From Gordonia hirsuta DSM 44140 = NBRC 16056 (GTDB lineage Bacteria; Actinomycetota; Actinomycetes; Mycobacteriales; Mycobacteriaceae): a DNA stretch of 64,000 nucleotides. The DNA is taken from the NCBI RefSeq assembly GCF_000333015.1, contig NZ_BANT01000002.1, positions 1 through 64,000 on the forward strand, read 5' to 3'. Below, piece by piece: positions 55,992-64,000 of the stretch. Both the position numbers and the translations under genes were made by a program. How positions within the stretch are numbered: position 1 is the first letter of the stretch; the number at the start of each line of letters is the position of its first letter. A model generated the notes under the pieces. The model was given only the letters and a program-made list of their open reading frames with translations. It had not been told where the DNA came from and searched no databases.

Positions 55992-57094
55992 ACCGCTGGA
56001 AGAAATACACGATGGGCGCGGTCTCGGTGGTCACGGCGCTGAGTCTGACCGCCTGCGGCTCGATGCCGGGTCTGACGGTCGAACAGATCCCGCTGCCGTC
56101 GCCCGGCGGGCTCGGTGACACCTTCGAACTCAAGGCGAGCTTCGCCAACGCACTGAACCTGCCGAGCCAGGCCAAGGTCCGGCTCAACGGCTCCGATGTG
56201 GGCGAAGTGGTCGACATCGCTGCGCAGAACTACCGGGCGATCGTGACCATGCACGTCTCCGAGTCGACCAAGATCCCGGTCGGGACCGGTGCGGAGCTGC
56301 GCCAGGCCACACCACTGGGCGATGTCTTCGTCGCTCTGCAACCACCGGCGGAACAGTCCGCCGGGTTCATGAAGGCCGGCGACACCCTGAGCGGAGCCAC
56401 ATCGGCCGCCGCCACGGTCGAGGATCTGCTGATCTCGATGACCGCGCAGGTCGATTCGGGGTCAATCGCCTCGATCCAGAACATCTTCACCGAATTGTCG
56501 ACGGCGATCTCCGGGGAGGACCAGTACATCGAACTGCAGGGCGCGATCAACGGCTTCACCACCGCGATCACCAAGTTCAACAAGAACGCGGCCGCGGTGG
56601 ACAAGGCGATGGCCAACACCCGCACGCTGACCGCGCAGCTGGCGGCCGGACGCGATCAGATCGCGGCCGGCGTCAACAAGCTGCCACCGGCCATCGCGGC
56701 GATCAACAATGATCTGGGCCTGATCGTGGACACGCTCGGCAAATCGAACAAGGTCACCGAGGCCACGACGGATTTCCTCAACCAGCGGCAGGACGATCTG
56801 ATCGAGCTGTTCACGCATCTGAACACCACGCTGATCGCCCTGGACAAGACGGCACCTCAGCTGGGCCCGCTGATGAAGCGGCTGTTCGAGCTGAACCCGA
56901 AGTGGAAGGGCTCGACCCCGGGCAGCGCGGCGGCGGTCTCGGCCAAGGTCTACTGGCTGACGCCGGGTGCCGGTTTCGATGCGGCTTCGCGTCTTCCTGA
57001 GGTCCAGGACCTGGACAACGGGCTCAAGACGCTGCAGCAGACGCTGTCGATCATCCTGGCGCGACTGGATGGGCCGAAGGGGGCGGGCAGATAG
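55988..57094 (+). CDS. Mce-family lipoprotein, MceE position
   Basis: A 368-residue Mce subunit with signal peptide MNRWKKYTMGAVSVVTALSL and lipobox LTAC near residue 22, as in mycobacterial LprK-type MceE proteins. The MCE domain includes SQAKVRLNGSDVGEVVDI (about 57-74). The helical region follows to the end. ATG start overlaps mceD (ATGA); mceF begins at the next base after its stop. Confidence 0.92.
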   Translation: MNRWKKYTMGAVSVVTALSLTACGSMPGLTVEQIPLPSPGGLGDTFELKASFANALNLPSQAKVRLNGSDVGEVVDIAAQNYRAIVTMHVSESTKIPVGTGAELRQATPLGDVFVALQPPAEQSAGFMKAGDTLSGATSAAATVEDLLISMTAQVDSGSIASIQNIFTELSTAISGEDQYIELQGAINGFTTAITKFNKNAAAVDKAMANTRTLTAQLAAGRDQIAAGVNKLPPAIAAINNDLGLIVDTLGKSNKVTEATTDFLNQRQDDLIELFTHLNTTLIALDKTAPQLGPLMKRLFELNPKWKGSTPGSAAAVSAKVYWLTPGAGFDAASRLPEVQDLDNGLKTLQQTLSIILARLDGPKGAGR

Positions 57095-58252
57095 ATGATG
57101 GTCTTCTTGCGCAAGCACTCGGTGCTGCTGGGCAACCTGGCCCTGGTCCTGGTGATGCTGCTGGCCCTGGCTTTCTTGGCGTTCGTCTCGCTGAGTCTGC
57201 GTCCCTGGCAGGGACGGTACGACGTGGTGGTCAAGTTTCCGATCTCCGGTGGTCTGCAGGACACCTCGAAGGTGACCCTGCGCGGCGTGGAGATCGGTGA
57301 TGTGAAGAACATCCAGGTGACCCCGCGCACCGTCGAAGTCACCGTGTCCCTGGACAAGCAACACAAGATCAACCGCAATGCCACGTTCGCGGCGCTGGGG
57401 CTCTCGGCGGCCGGCGAACAGTACGTCGACATCGTGCCGACTACCGACGCCGGGCCGTACCTGAAGGGCGGCGATGTGGTCGAGTCCGGACAGACCGAGG
57501 TCACCGTCCCGTTCTCCACCGTGCTCGAGTCGAGCCTGGAACTGATCTCGCAGATCGATACCGACAAACTGTCGGGTGCGCTCGACGAGCTCACGATCGC
57601 CCTCAACGACGACCAGCCCAACCAGCTCAAGTCGATCTTCAACTCCGGCGGCACCCTGTTCGCACAGCTGTACAAGGTGATGCCGCAGACCACGGCGATG
57701 ATCCAGAACGCGGGCACCATCTTCGAGACCACCGCGCAGATCCAACCGGATCTGAAGCGGCTCGTCGACGGGGGCGCCTCGCTGATCAATGCGGCCGTGG
57801 CCTCGGATAAAGAACTCCGCACCCTGATGGGTACCGGCAGCGGCCGACTGACCAGTCTGACCGGCTCGCTGGACACCATCACCGATCCGATCACGGACGT
57901 GCTGGGGCAGTTCATCGACATCGCCCAGCAGGGTGCCCTGCGCGCGCCGACCCTGGCGGTGCTGTTGCCGTCGATCCGGGACGGCTCGATCCAGGGCGGG
58001 AAGATGTTCCACGACGGCGCCTGGTGGGCCCTGGGCTCGATCTACGCACGGCCGTACTGCGACTATCAGGTGACACCGACCCGACCGACGCAGATTCTGT
58101 CGGCCTCGGTGCCGACCAACCTGTACTGCGTGACCGAGGATCAGAACATGCAACGCCGGGGATCGGTCAATGCGCCCCGACCCAAGGGTGACGACACGGC
58201 CAATCCGCCGCCGGGTTACGATCCGAATTCACGCACCGTGCCCTTGAAGTAG
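57095..58252 (+). CDS. Mce-family protein, MceF position
   Basis: A 385-residue Mce subunit with an N-terminal helix (LLGNLALVLVMLLALAFLAFV) and the MCE domain (TSKVTLRGVEIGDVKNIQVTP, about 54-74). The helical domain is followed by a Pro-rich end (PPPGYDPNSRTVPLK). It completes the A-F set of the importer. The Mam protein gene follows after 66 bases. Confidence 0.92.
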   Translation: MMVFLRKHSVLLGNLALVLVMLLALAFLAFVSLSLRPWQGRYDVVVKFPISGGLQDTSKVTLRGVEIGDVKNIQVTPRTVEVTVSLDKQHKINRNATFAALGLSAAGEQYVDIVPTTDAGPYLKGGDVVESGQTEVTVPFSTVLESSLELISQIDTDKLSGALDELTIALNDDQPNQLKSIFNSGGTLFAQLYKVMPQTTAMIQNAGTIFETTAQIQPDLKRLVDGGASLINAAVASDKELRTLMGTGSGRLTSLTGSLDTITDPITDVLGQFIDIAQQGALRAPTLAVLLPSIRDGSIQGGKMFHDGAWWALGSIYARPYCDYQVTPTRPTQILSASVPTNLYCVTEDQNMQRRGSVNAPRPKGDDTANPPPGYDPNSRTVPLK

Positions 58253-58318
58253 CCGCACGCGGCCGCGCCGAGATGTCTCGCGTGAGACGCTGCGGTCGTA
58301 CGACAACCCGAAGGACAG

Positions 58319-59149
58319 ATGAGTTCAGACTCGACATCGCCGGACACTCCTGCCGATGACAACCCCGACGCCACCGACCAGACCGACCCGATCGATGCGG
58401 CCGACGTGGCCGTCTCGAGCGCGGCGGCGGACACCAAGCAGCCGGCGGGGGAGAAGAGCGGTGTCGCCGCCAAGGCGGCCCGGCGGGCGAAGGCCGCCGG
58501 GACGAGCGACGACGGTGACTCCACGAGCGGTGACTCCACGAGCGGTAAGGAGTTCACCGTCAGCGCACGTTCGTTGTGGCGATCGCTGATGGCGGCGCTG
58601 GTGGTTGTCGCGCTGGTGGCCATTGGTGTACTCGGATGGAAGACCTGGTCCACCTCGCGCACGCTCGACGCGTTCGACGAGACTAAATCGTTCTCGCGGT
58701 CGTTCGTGCAGACCTATTTCGAGACGATGATGTCCTCGGACACCACGGCCGAGAAAATCCAGGCCAAGGTGCTGCCGATGACCACCGGCGAGGCACGTGA
58801 CCGCGTGAAGGAAGAAGCCGAGGTCACCGTCAAGATGGTGACCGAGGGGCAGTTCAAGAACATGACGGTCGACGTCAATGCGGTGATGGTGGAGTCGTTC
58901 ACCGCCACCACGGCGACCACCGTCGTCGCGGCGACCCTCGCCGGCACCAGTGCGCTGCAGACCGGCGGCGGGCAGCAGGCGTTCCTGCTGGACCTGCACC
59001 TGGTCAAGGAAGACGGCCAGTGGCTGGTGGGCAAGATGACCCCGACCGTGGGTTCAGGCGGTACTGCCGGGGAGACCGGGTCCGCTGTCCCGGGTGCCCC
59101 CGGCGAGCAGACCGAACCCTCGCCGGCCGAGCCCGCGCCCGGCGGCTGA
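58319..59149 (+). CDS. Mce-associated membrane (Mam) protein
   Basis: A 276-residue protein with an acidic, Thr/Ser/Asp-rich cytoplasmic N-terminus (about 85 residues), one helix (LMAALVVVALVAIGVLGWKTW) and an extracytoplasmic domain of the VirB8/NTF2-like shape (SRSFVQTYFETMMSSDTTAEKIQAKVLPMTTG). Such Mam proteins end mce operons and are thought to stabilise the Mce complex. The C-terminus is Gly/Pro-rich and disordered. ATG at 58319. Convergent with treY, with no clear terminator in the 38-base gap. Confidence 0.85.
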   Translation: MSSDSTSPDTPADDNPDATDQTDPIDAADVAVSSAAADTKQPAGEKSGVAAKAARRAKAAGTSDDGDSTSGDSTSGKEFTVSARSLWRSLMAALVVVALVAIGVLGWKTWSTSRTLDAFDETKSFSRSFVQTYFETMMSSDTTAEKIQAKVLPMTTGEARDRVKEEAEVTVKMVTEGQFKNMTVDVNAVMVESFTATTATTVVAATLAGTSALQTGGGQQAFLLDLHLVKEDGQWLVGKMTPTVGSGGTAGETGSAVPGAPGEQTEPSPAEPAPGG

Positions 59150-59187
59150 CGGCAGGAGTCCGAGAACGGGCCGGGGGCGGATCGCCG

Positions 59188-61524
59188 TCACTCGTCAGCG
59201 GCGCGCTCCAGGATCGCGACCGACCGATCGCCCAGCAGGTGATCGGCGCGGACAAAACCGGAGTGCACCGCATCGGTCTGCACATCCCGCCAGCGGCCCG
59301 CGGGCAGATCCACGGCGGCCTCGGCCCGGTCGGCGCCGGTCCGGAAGGTCTGCGTCATACGGGCGGCGACCACGACCACGACCGGCGGCTGTCCCTTCTC
59401 ACCACGGGCGAAGGCCAGCAGGTGCCGGCGCCGTTCGCCCCGTCCGATCAAGGCCAGATAGGTGCCGGTGCGGCCGAAGGCCTCCGGATGTCGGCGCCGG
59501 AGCGCCAGCGCCTGGCTGATCAACACGAATTTCGGATGGTCATGACACTGCCCGTAGTCCACGGGTCGCCGGTTGTCCGGATCGGTGAGAGCGTCGAACC
59601 ACCACTGGCTGCCCTGATAGATGTCGGCGACACCCGGGCCGAGCAGGGCGATCGCGGTGCGGGCCAGCGCCTCGTCGCGCCCGGGTCCGGCGATCAGGTC
59701 CACGAAAGCCGAGATCTGCGTGGCCGGCTCACCGGTGAGCAGGCCGGCGACCCAGTCCAGGGTCTCCTGTTCGGCGGCGATGTTGGGCTCGGCCCACGAG
59801 GTGATGACGGCGGCCTCGCGCATCGCCTTTGTGGTGTAGGCGGCCAGCCGCTGCGCCAGCGCGGCGTCGGGGATACCGTCGGCGGGCCAGGTGCCGACGA
59901 TGTTTTGCAGCAGCAGGTAGGCGGTGCGTTCGTGCGGCGGCGGGGTCAGCCGCCACAGGCTGCGCACCAGGATGTGCCAGCGCTGGGGGACCTGGGCGAT
60001 GACGGCGATCCGGGCGCGCACATCGCCGCTGCGTTTGGTGTCGTGGGTGGAGATGGCCGTCAGCGAGAGCGGCCAGACCGCGGCGCGCTGCCGGTTGCGC
60101 TCGTGGAACATCGACCGGCTGACGGTGGGACGGCGTGGATTGCAGCCCAGCTCCTGGGCCGAGATCAGGCGTGCGGTGCGGTGGAAGCCGACGTTCTCGA
60201 TCGCTTTGGTCGAGACCACGGAAGCCAGGTCGGACACCCGGAAGGCGGCCTCGGGATGGTCGTCGGGGTGGCTGAAGACGGTCCGGAGCGCATCGAAGCC
60301 TGCATCGGCGCCCGGCAGTGCGGCGCGCGCATGCTCGATCACCTCCAGCACCGTCTCGCGTGCCTGCGGATAGTCGGGCCGGTTGACAGTGAGGGGAACG
60401 ATGAACGCGGCGACGGCCTGTTCGACCAGATAGGGTGGGACAGAAGGAGCGACCGCCGACACCGCCTGTGAGGCCCACCGCAACCGGGTCGAGAAACTCG
60501 AGCGCATGGTTTCCTCGCGCAGCTGCCGGGCAGCCACCGCCAGGCGCTGATCATCACCGTGGAAGCCGGTCACCCAACGGTAGATCTCGTCGAGCTCGAT
60601 GATCCCCGGTGGTGCGGTGAAGGCCGCCTCGATCAGCTGCAGCTGTTCGTAGCCGGTGGTGCCGTTGATCGGCAGCCTGGGATCGAGCTCCTCATCGACG
60701 GCCAGGCCCTTCTCGACGTAGATCAGCCGTTCGGGACCGATCAGGCTGCGCAGGCGTGCCAGATAGGTCGGCGGATCGGCCAGACCGTCCAGGTGATCCA
60801 CCCGGACCCCGTCGATCAGGTCCTCGGCGACCAGTTCGCGCAGCCAGCCGTGGGTGGCGTCGAAGACCTGTGCGATCTCGGTGCGCAGTACCGCCAGTTC
60901 GTTGATATCGAGGAAGCGCCGGTACCCCAGAAAGGCATCGGAGGAGGAGGTGAACCGGTAGTGCTGCCTCTCCAGGACAACGGTGGGGTCGTCACCGGGG
61001 GAGGCCGAGCCGGGGGCGGTGGCCATCACCCACTCGTGCAGATGCAGATACCCGTCGTCGTCGAGGGTCAGCTCCGCCAGGTCGTCGTCCCGGCCCAGAT
61101 ACGGCAGCAGGATCACCTGGTCGATGCCGTCGACCTGGACCGGGTGCAGGTCGAAGTAGCCGGCGTATTCGGAGTCGGCCCCGAAACGCAGCACATCTGC
61201 CCACCACGGGTTGTGCCGGGCATCGCGGATCCCGACGTGGTTGGGCACGATATCGATCAGAACGCCGATCCCGACCGCGCGGGCCAGTCCGCGTAACAGG
61301 CGGAAACCGTCGAGGCCGCCGAGCACCGCGGACAGTCTGGCCGGCGGAACCCAGTCGTAGCCGTGTTGGGAGCCGGGCATCGCGGTCAGTACCGGCGACA
61401 GGTACAGGTGCGAGATGCCAAGTTCGACGAGGTCGTCGAGGATCCCGACCACTTCGGCGAACGTGAAGTCGGGGGTCAGCTGGACGCGATAGGTGGCGAT
61501 CGGTTCGCGCGGGATCCTGTTCAT
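59188..61524 (-). CDS. treY: Maltooligosyl trehalose synthase
   Basis: A 778-residue GH13 enzyme that converts the reducing end of maltooligosaccharides to a trehalosyl unit. It starts MNRIPREPIATYRVQLTPDFTFAEV with HLYLSPVLTAMPGSQHGYDW, the typical TreY N-terminus. VLIDIVPNHVG, GVRVDHLDGLADP and YVEKGL carry the GH13 active-site strands, and DTKRSGDVRARI lies near residue 490. Normal length. The partners treZ and treX, normally adjacent (Rv1562c-Rv1564c), are not seen in this window. ATG at 61524 overlaps the stop of a TetR gene (ATGA), so the two are co-transcribed. Confidence 0.95.
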   Translation of the reverse strand: MNRIPREPIATYRVQLTPDFTFAEVVGILDDLVELGISHLYLSPVLTAMPGSQHGYDWVPPARLSAVLGGLDGFRLLRGLARAVGIGVLIDIVPNHVGIRDARHNPWWADVLRFGADSEYAGYFDLHPVQVDGIDQVILLPYLGRDDDLAELTLDDDGYLHLHEWVMATAPGSASPGDDPTVVLERQHYRFTSSSDAFLGYRRFLDINELAVLRTEIAQVFDATHGWLRELVAEDLIDGVRVDHLDGLADPPTYLARLRSLIGPERLIYVEKGLAVDEELDPRLPINGTTGYEQLQLIEAAFTAPPGIIELDEIYRWVTGFHGDDQRLAVAARQLREETMRSSFSTRLRWASQAVSAVAPSVPPYLVEQAVAAFIVPLTVNRPDYPQARETVLEVIEHARAALPGADAGFDALRTVFSHPDDHPEAAFRVSDLASVVSTKAIENVGFHRTARLISAQELGCNPRRPTVSRSMFHERNRQRAAVWPLSLTAISTHDTKRSGDVRARIAVIAQVPQRWHILVRSLWRLTPPPHERTAYLLLQNIVGTWPADGIPDAALAQRLAAYTTKAMREAAVITSWAEPNIAAEQETLDWVAGLLTGEPATQISAFVDLIAGPGRDEALARTAIALLGPGVADIYQGSQWWFDALTDPDNRRPVDYGQCHDHPKFVLISQALALRRRHPEAFGRTGTYLALIGRGERRRHLLAFARGEKGQPPVVVVVAARMTQTFRTGADRAEAAVDLPAGRWRDVQTDAVHSGFVRADHLLGDRSVAILERAADE

Positions 61525-62087
61525 GAGCCGCCCGGATCGGATCGGATGGCGCGGGCACCGGCCAGGATCACCTGGAGGGCCGCGGTGAACTCGCCGCTGT
61601 AATCCCGCCCGGACGGCCCGGTCACGCCGAGTCGCTCCATCTGTGCGCGAGTCTGCTCTTCGATGGTGAGGCCGACGATCAGCTGACACAGGGCGGTGGC
61701 GGTTCCGGCTGCGGCGGCCGCCTCCAGCCCGCCGGCCTGGGCCAGCGCCGCCAGTCGAGTGGCCAGATCGTTGCGCGCCAGTCCGGAGGCCCACGCCGAG
61801 GAGACCACTTCGGCGCTGTCGGGAACGGCCAGCAGCACCTGGCGCACCTGCCGGGCCATCATCGCCAGCGACTCGTCCCACGGCAGTTCGTCTGGGACCG
61901 GGACACCGGTGAGCAGATCGTCGGCCAGTGCCGCCAGCATCGTCTGCTTATCGGCGAAATGCCAGTAGATGGCGTTGGGGGAGACACCGACCTCGGTCGC
62001 CAGCCGCCGCATGGTCAGGTCAGCCAAGCTGTGCTCGGTCAGGATGCCGCGTGCGGCGGCCAGGATCTCCGACCGGGTATCACTCAC
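61521..62087 (-). CDS. TetR-family regulator co-transcribed with treY
   Basis: A 188-residue repressor. The helix-turn-helix is LTMRRLATEVGVSPNAIYWHFADKQTMLAAL (about 24-54); the rest is a helical ligand domain. GTG start at 62087. It is the first gene of a two-gene operon with treY and is divergent from an alpha/beta hydrolase, with a 14-base palindrome between them. The mycobacterial counterpart may be Rv1556, but that is inferred from position only. Confidence 0.88.
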   Translation of the reverse strand: MSDTRSEILAAARGILTEHSLADLTMRRLATEVGVSPNAIYWHFADKQTMLAALADDLLTGVPVPDELPWDESLAMMARQVRQVLLAVPDSAEVVSSAWASGLARNDLATRLAALAQAGGLEAAAAAGTATALCQLIVGLTIEEQTRAQMERLGVTGPSGRDYSGEFTAALQVILAGARAIRSDPGGS

Positions 62088-62146
62088 GGCCCCACCCTAT
62101 CGGCGGACGGGTCGGCCGGGACGGGACATCGGGACGGACTCCTGGA

Positions 62147-62160
62147 TGTGACGTGTCACA
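62147..62160. promoter_or_regulatory. Probable TetR operator in divergent promoter
   Basis: TGTGAC-GT-GTCACA is a perfect inverted repeat around a two-base centre, 60 bases from the TetR start and 43 from the hydrolase start. It is the clearest palindrome in the gap. Confidence 0.6.
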
Positions 62161-62202
62161 CTGATGGGCACCGCCCGACCCGATATGCAGGAGGACACGT
62201 CC

Positions 62203-63081
62203 GTGACCATCGAATACGCCGACAACGGTGACATCAGACTCGCCTACGAGAGCTTCGGTTCGGCCGACGATCCGGTGATTCTGCTGGTGATGGGGTTGGG
62301 GACCCAGATGCTGGCGTGGGATGAGGCGTTCTGTGCACTGCTGGTCGATGGCGGGTACCGCGTGGTGCGGATGGACAACCGCGACATCGGGCTCTCGACG
62401 CATCTGGACGCTGCAGGCCTGCCGGATATGACCCCGATGCAGTCCGGTGGCCTGCTGACCGATGCCAAATACCTGCTCAGCGATATGGCCCAGGACGCGG
62501 TGGCGGTGGTCGATACGCTCGGCGTCGACGCAGTCCACGTGGTCGGCGGATCGATGGGCGGGATGATCGCCCAGGAGTTCGCGCTGAACCACCCCGACCG
62601 GACCCGCAGCTTGACCTCTATCTTCTCCACTCCGGCTCCGCGGATCGGCAGCCCCACCCGCGAGGCGATGGCGGCGCTGATGCTGCCGCCGGCCCGCAGT
62701 GAGGACGAGGCGGCCGATCGGGCTGTCGCGATGTACCGCGTCGTCGGATCGCCGGGATACCCCCTCGACGAGCAATCGCTGCGCGAGCGGTCCCGGCAGG
62801 CCTACCGGCGCGGGGACGATCCGGCCGGCACCGCCCGCCAACTCGCGGCGATCCATGCCTCCGGTGATCGGACCGAGCGGCTGGCGGCGCTGACGGTGCC
62901 GACCCTGGTGCTGCACGGCCAGGACGATCCGCTGGTGCGGCTCAGCGGAGGAGAGGCCACCGCCGCGGCCGTGCCCGGGGCCACGCTGGTCACCTATCCC
63001 GGCATGGGGCATGACCTTCCGCGTGAGCTGTGGCCCGCGGTGACCGCCGAGATCCTGGCGCTGGCAGACTCCACGCGCTGA
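62203..63081 (+). CDS. Alpha/beta-fold hydrolase
   Basis: A 292-residue esterase-like protein. The oxyanion region is [13 protein letters not shown], the nucleophile elbow is [15 protein letters not shown] (Ser near residue 119), the acid residue is likely in LHGQDDPLV, and the catalytic His is in PGMGHDLP near the end. It resembles aclacinomycin methylesterase-like (RdmC) hydrolases; the substrate is unknown. GTG at 62203 is chosen because AGGAGG stands 8 bases upstream; an in-frame ATG at 62164 has no such site. Probably under the divergent TetR. Confidence 0.87.
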   Translation: MTIEYADNGDIRLAYESFGSADDPVILLVMGLGTQMLAWDEAFCALLVDGGYRVVRMDNRDIGLSTHLDAAGLPDMTPMQSGGLLTDAKYLLSDMAQDAVAVVDTLGVDAVHVVGGSMGGMIAQEFALNHPDRTRSLTSIFSTPAPRIGSPTREAMAALMLPPARSEDEAADRAVAMYRVVGSPGYPLDEQSLRERSRQAYRRGDDPAGTARQLAAIHASGDRTERLAALTVPTLVLHGQDDPLVRLSGGEATAAAVPGATLVTYPGMGHDLPRELWPAVTAEILALADSTR

Positions 63082-63128
63082 CCGGTCGCGGGTACGCCCC
63101 GGCCGCACTCTTCCCGTCGCACAGCACG

Positions 63129-63167
63129 CTCCTGTACGCCGTACAGGAGGCTCCTGTACGGTGTTCA
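63129..63167 (+). promoter_or_regulatory. Two BioQ-like operators before bioA
   Basis: TGTAC-GCC-GTACA (63133-63145) lies inside a perfect inverted repeat with 9-base arms CTCCTGTAC / GTACAGGAG (63129-63149). TGTAC-GGT-GTTCA (63155-63167) follows, centred 22 bases downstream, with the same CTCC lead-in. Both fit the BioQ box type TGAAC-N3-GTTAC known for biotin genes in Corynebacterium and mycobacteria. Confidence 0.7.
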
Positions 63168-63197
63168 AGACAGCTGAGCAGTGTGGGAAGGAGACCG

Positions 63198-64000
63198 GTG
63201 GTGGAGGCCGCGGAAATCAGCCGGATCGATGCCGCGCACGTCTGGCATCCGTACGGTGGCTTCCCGTCGTCGACCACTCCTCGGGTGGTGACCGCCTGTC
63301 GCGGTGTCCGGCTGACCCTGGCCGACGGCACCGAACTGATCGACGGCATGAGTTCGTGGTGGGCGGCGGTGCACGGTTACGCCCACCCGGTCCTGGACGC
63401 GGCGGTGCGCGAGCAGCTGGGCGCGATGGCTCACGTGATGTTCGGCGGACTGACCCACGAGCCGGCGGCCGCTTTGGCGGCGCTGCTGGTCGAGTTGACA
63501 CCGGAGCCGCTGAGCAAGGTCTTCTTCGCCGATTCTGGTTCGGTCTCGGTCGAGGTGGCCGTCAAGATGGCTGTCCAGTACCAGCGCAGTCGTGGCCGGC
63601 CGGCCAAACACCGGCTGCTGACCTGGCGGGGCGGCTATCACGGCGACACGCTGGCGCCGATGAGTGTGTGCGACCCCGACGGCGGAATGCACGCCATGTG
63701 GCGCGGTGTGCTGCCCGAGCAGGTGTTCGTCGAGGCGCCGCCGCCGGTGGACTGCGCGCACGGCGAAGCGGCCGCCTACGTGCGCATGCTCGAGACGGTG
63801 CTGGCCGACCGCCACGGCGAACTCGCCGCGGTGATCGTCGAGCCGGTGGTGCAGGGTGCCGGTGGAATGCGGTTTCATCCTCCACAGCTGATCGCCGATC
63901 TGCGCAGGTTGTGCGACACCTACGATGTGCTGCTGATCTGCGATGAGATCGCCACCGGATTCGGGCGCACCGGAGAACTGTTCGCCGTGGACCACGCCGG
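63198..64000 (+). CDS. bioA: Adenosylmethionine-8-amino-7-oxononanoate aminotransferase, 3' end cut by window
   Basis: A class III PLP aminotransferase that makes 7,8-diaminopelargonic acid in biotin synthesis. 267 residues are visible from GTG 63198 (or 63201). [29 protein letters not shown] and [20 protein letters not shown] are BioA hallmarks; [14 protein letters not shown] and [18 protein letters not shown] continue the fold. The frame is open at the window end at [15 protein letters not shown], before the PLP lysine. GGAAGGAGACC precedes the start. bioF and bioD are expected downstream. Confidence 0.95.
   Translation, partial: MVEAAEISRIDAAHVWHPYGGFPSSTTPRVVTACRGVRLTLADGTELIDGMSSWWAAVHGYAHPVLDAAVREQLGAMAHVMFGGLTHEPAAALAALLVELTPEPLSKVFFADSGSVSVEVAVKMAVQYQRSRGRPAKHRLLTWRGGYHGDTLAPMSVCDPDGGMHAMWRGVLPEQVFVEAPPPVDCAHGEAAAYVRMLETVLADRHGELAAVIVEPVVQGAGGMRFHPPQLIADLRRLCDTYDVLLICDEIATGFGRTGELFAVDHA

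Overview
The window is high-GC actinobacterial DNA from a mycolic-acid-producing member of the Mycobacteriales. Evidence for this is a complete mce lipid-transporter operon (two YrbE permeases, six Mce proteins and a Mam protein), an lppM / mptA-type lipomannan neighbourhood, a Wag31/SepF-type division cluster without MreB, and an MTB12-like lipoprotein. Gene order matches two blocks known from Mycobacterium tuberculosis (the Rv2144c-Rv2174 region and the Rv1536-Rv1563c region), here joined at ileS. The added carotenoid genes and this joined order fit Gordoniaceae (Gordonia or Williamsia) best. That genus call is an inference; no rRNA gene is present to test it.

Layout. 1-5.06 kb (minus strand): carotenoid / polyprenyl operon crtE-crtI-mptA-crtB, with crtB cut by the window edge. 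5.2-9.2 kb: metF, lppM, a GNAT acetyltransferase, a HEPN-family gene behind a perfect LexA (SOS) box, and a DUF3040 membrane protein. 9.2-29.5 kb: the division and cell wall (dcw) cluster mraZ-rsmH-ftsL-pbpB-murE-mraY-ftsW-murG-murC-ftsQ-ftsZ-pgeF-yggS-sepF-yggT-wag31 and a membrane protein. 29.5-46.3 kb: ileS behind an ultrashort T-box, a PAP2 phosphatase, an SGNH hydrolase, a TetR / deazaflavin-oxidoreductase pair, dinB, ansA, two lipoproteins, lspA, a RluD-type pseudouridine synthase and dnaE1. 46.3-59.2 kb: a YigZ protein, a small membrane protein, ilvA, a sirtuin and the mce operon. 59.2-64 kb: treY with its own TetR gene, an alpha/beta hydrolase, and the start of bioA behind BioQ-like operators.

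The main anomaly is in the dcw cluster. murD is absent from its usual place between mraY and ftsW. murF is reduced to a degenerate C-terminal domain of about 170 residues, fused in frame to the end of an otherwise complete MurE. All other cluster members look intact. Either both essential ligases have moved elsewhere in the genome, or this locus has been rearranged or misassembled.

Other points: two opposed arrays of MraZ-type boxes before mraZ; LexA control of a HEPN protein; a compact three-way-junction structure (34688-34791) that no gene explains; an mptA gene embedded in the carotenoid operon; and several palindromes in divergent promoters next to TetR genes. I saw no insertion sequence, prophage, CRISPR array, tRNA or rRNA, but small RNA genes could have been missed when reading by eye.
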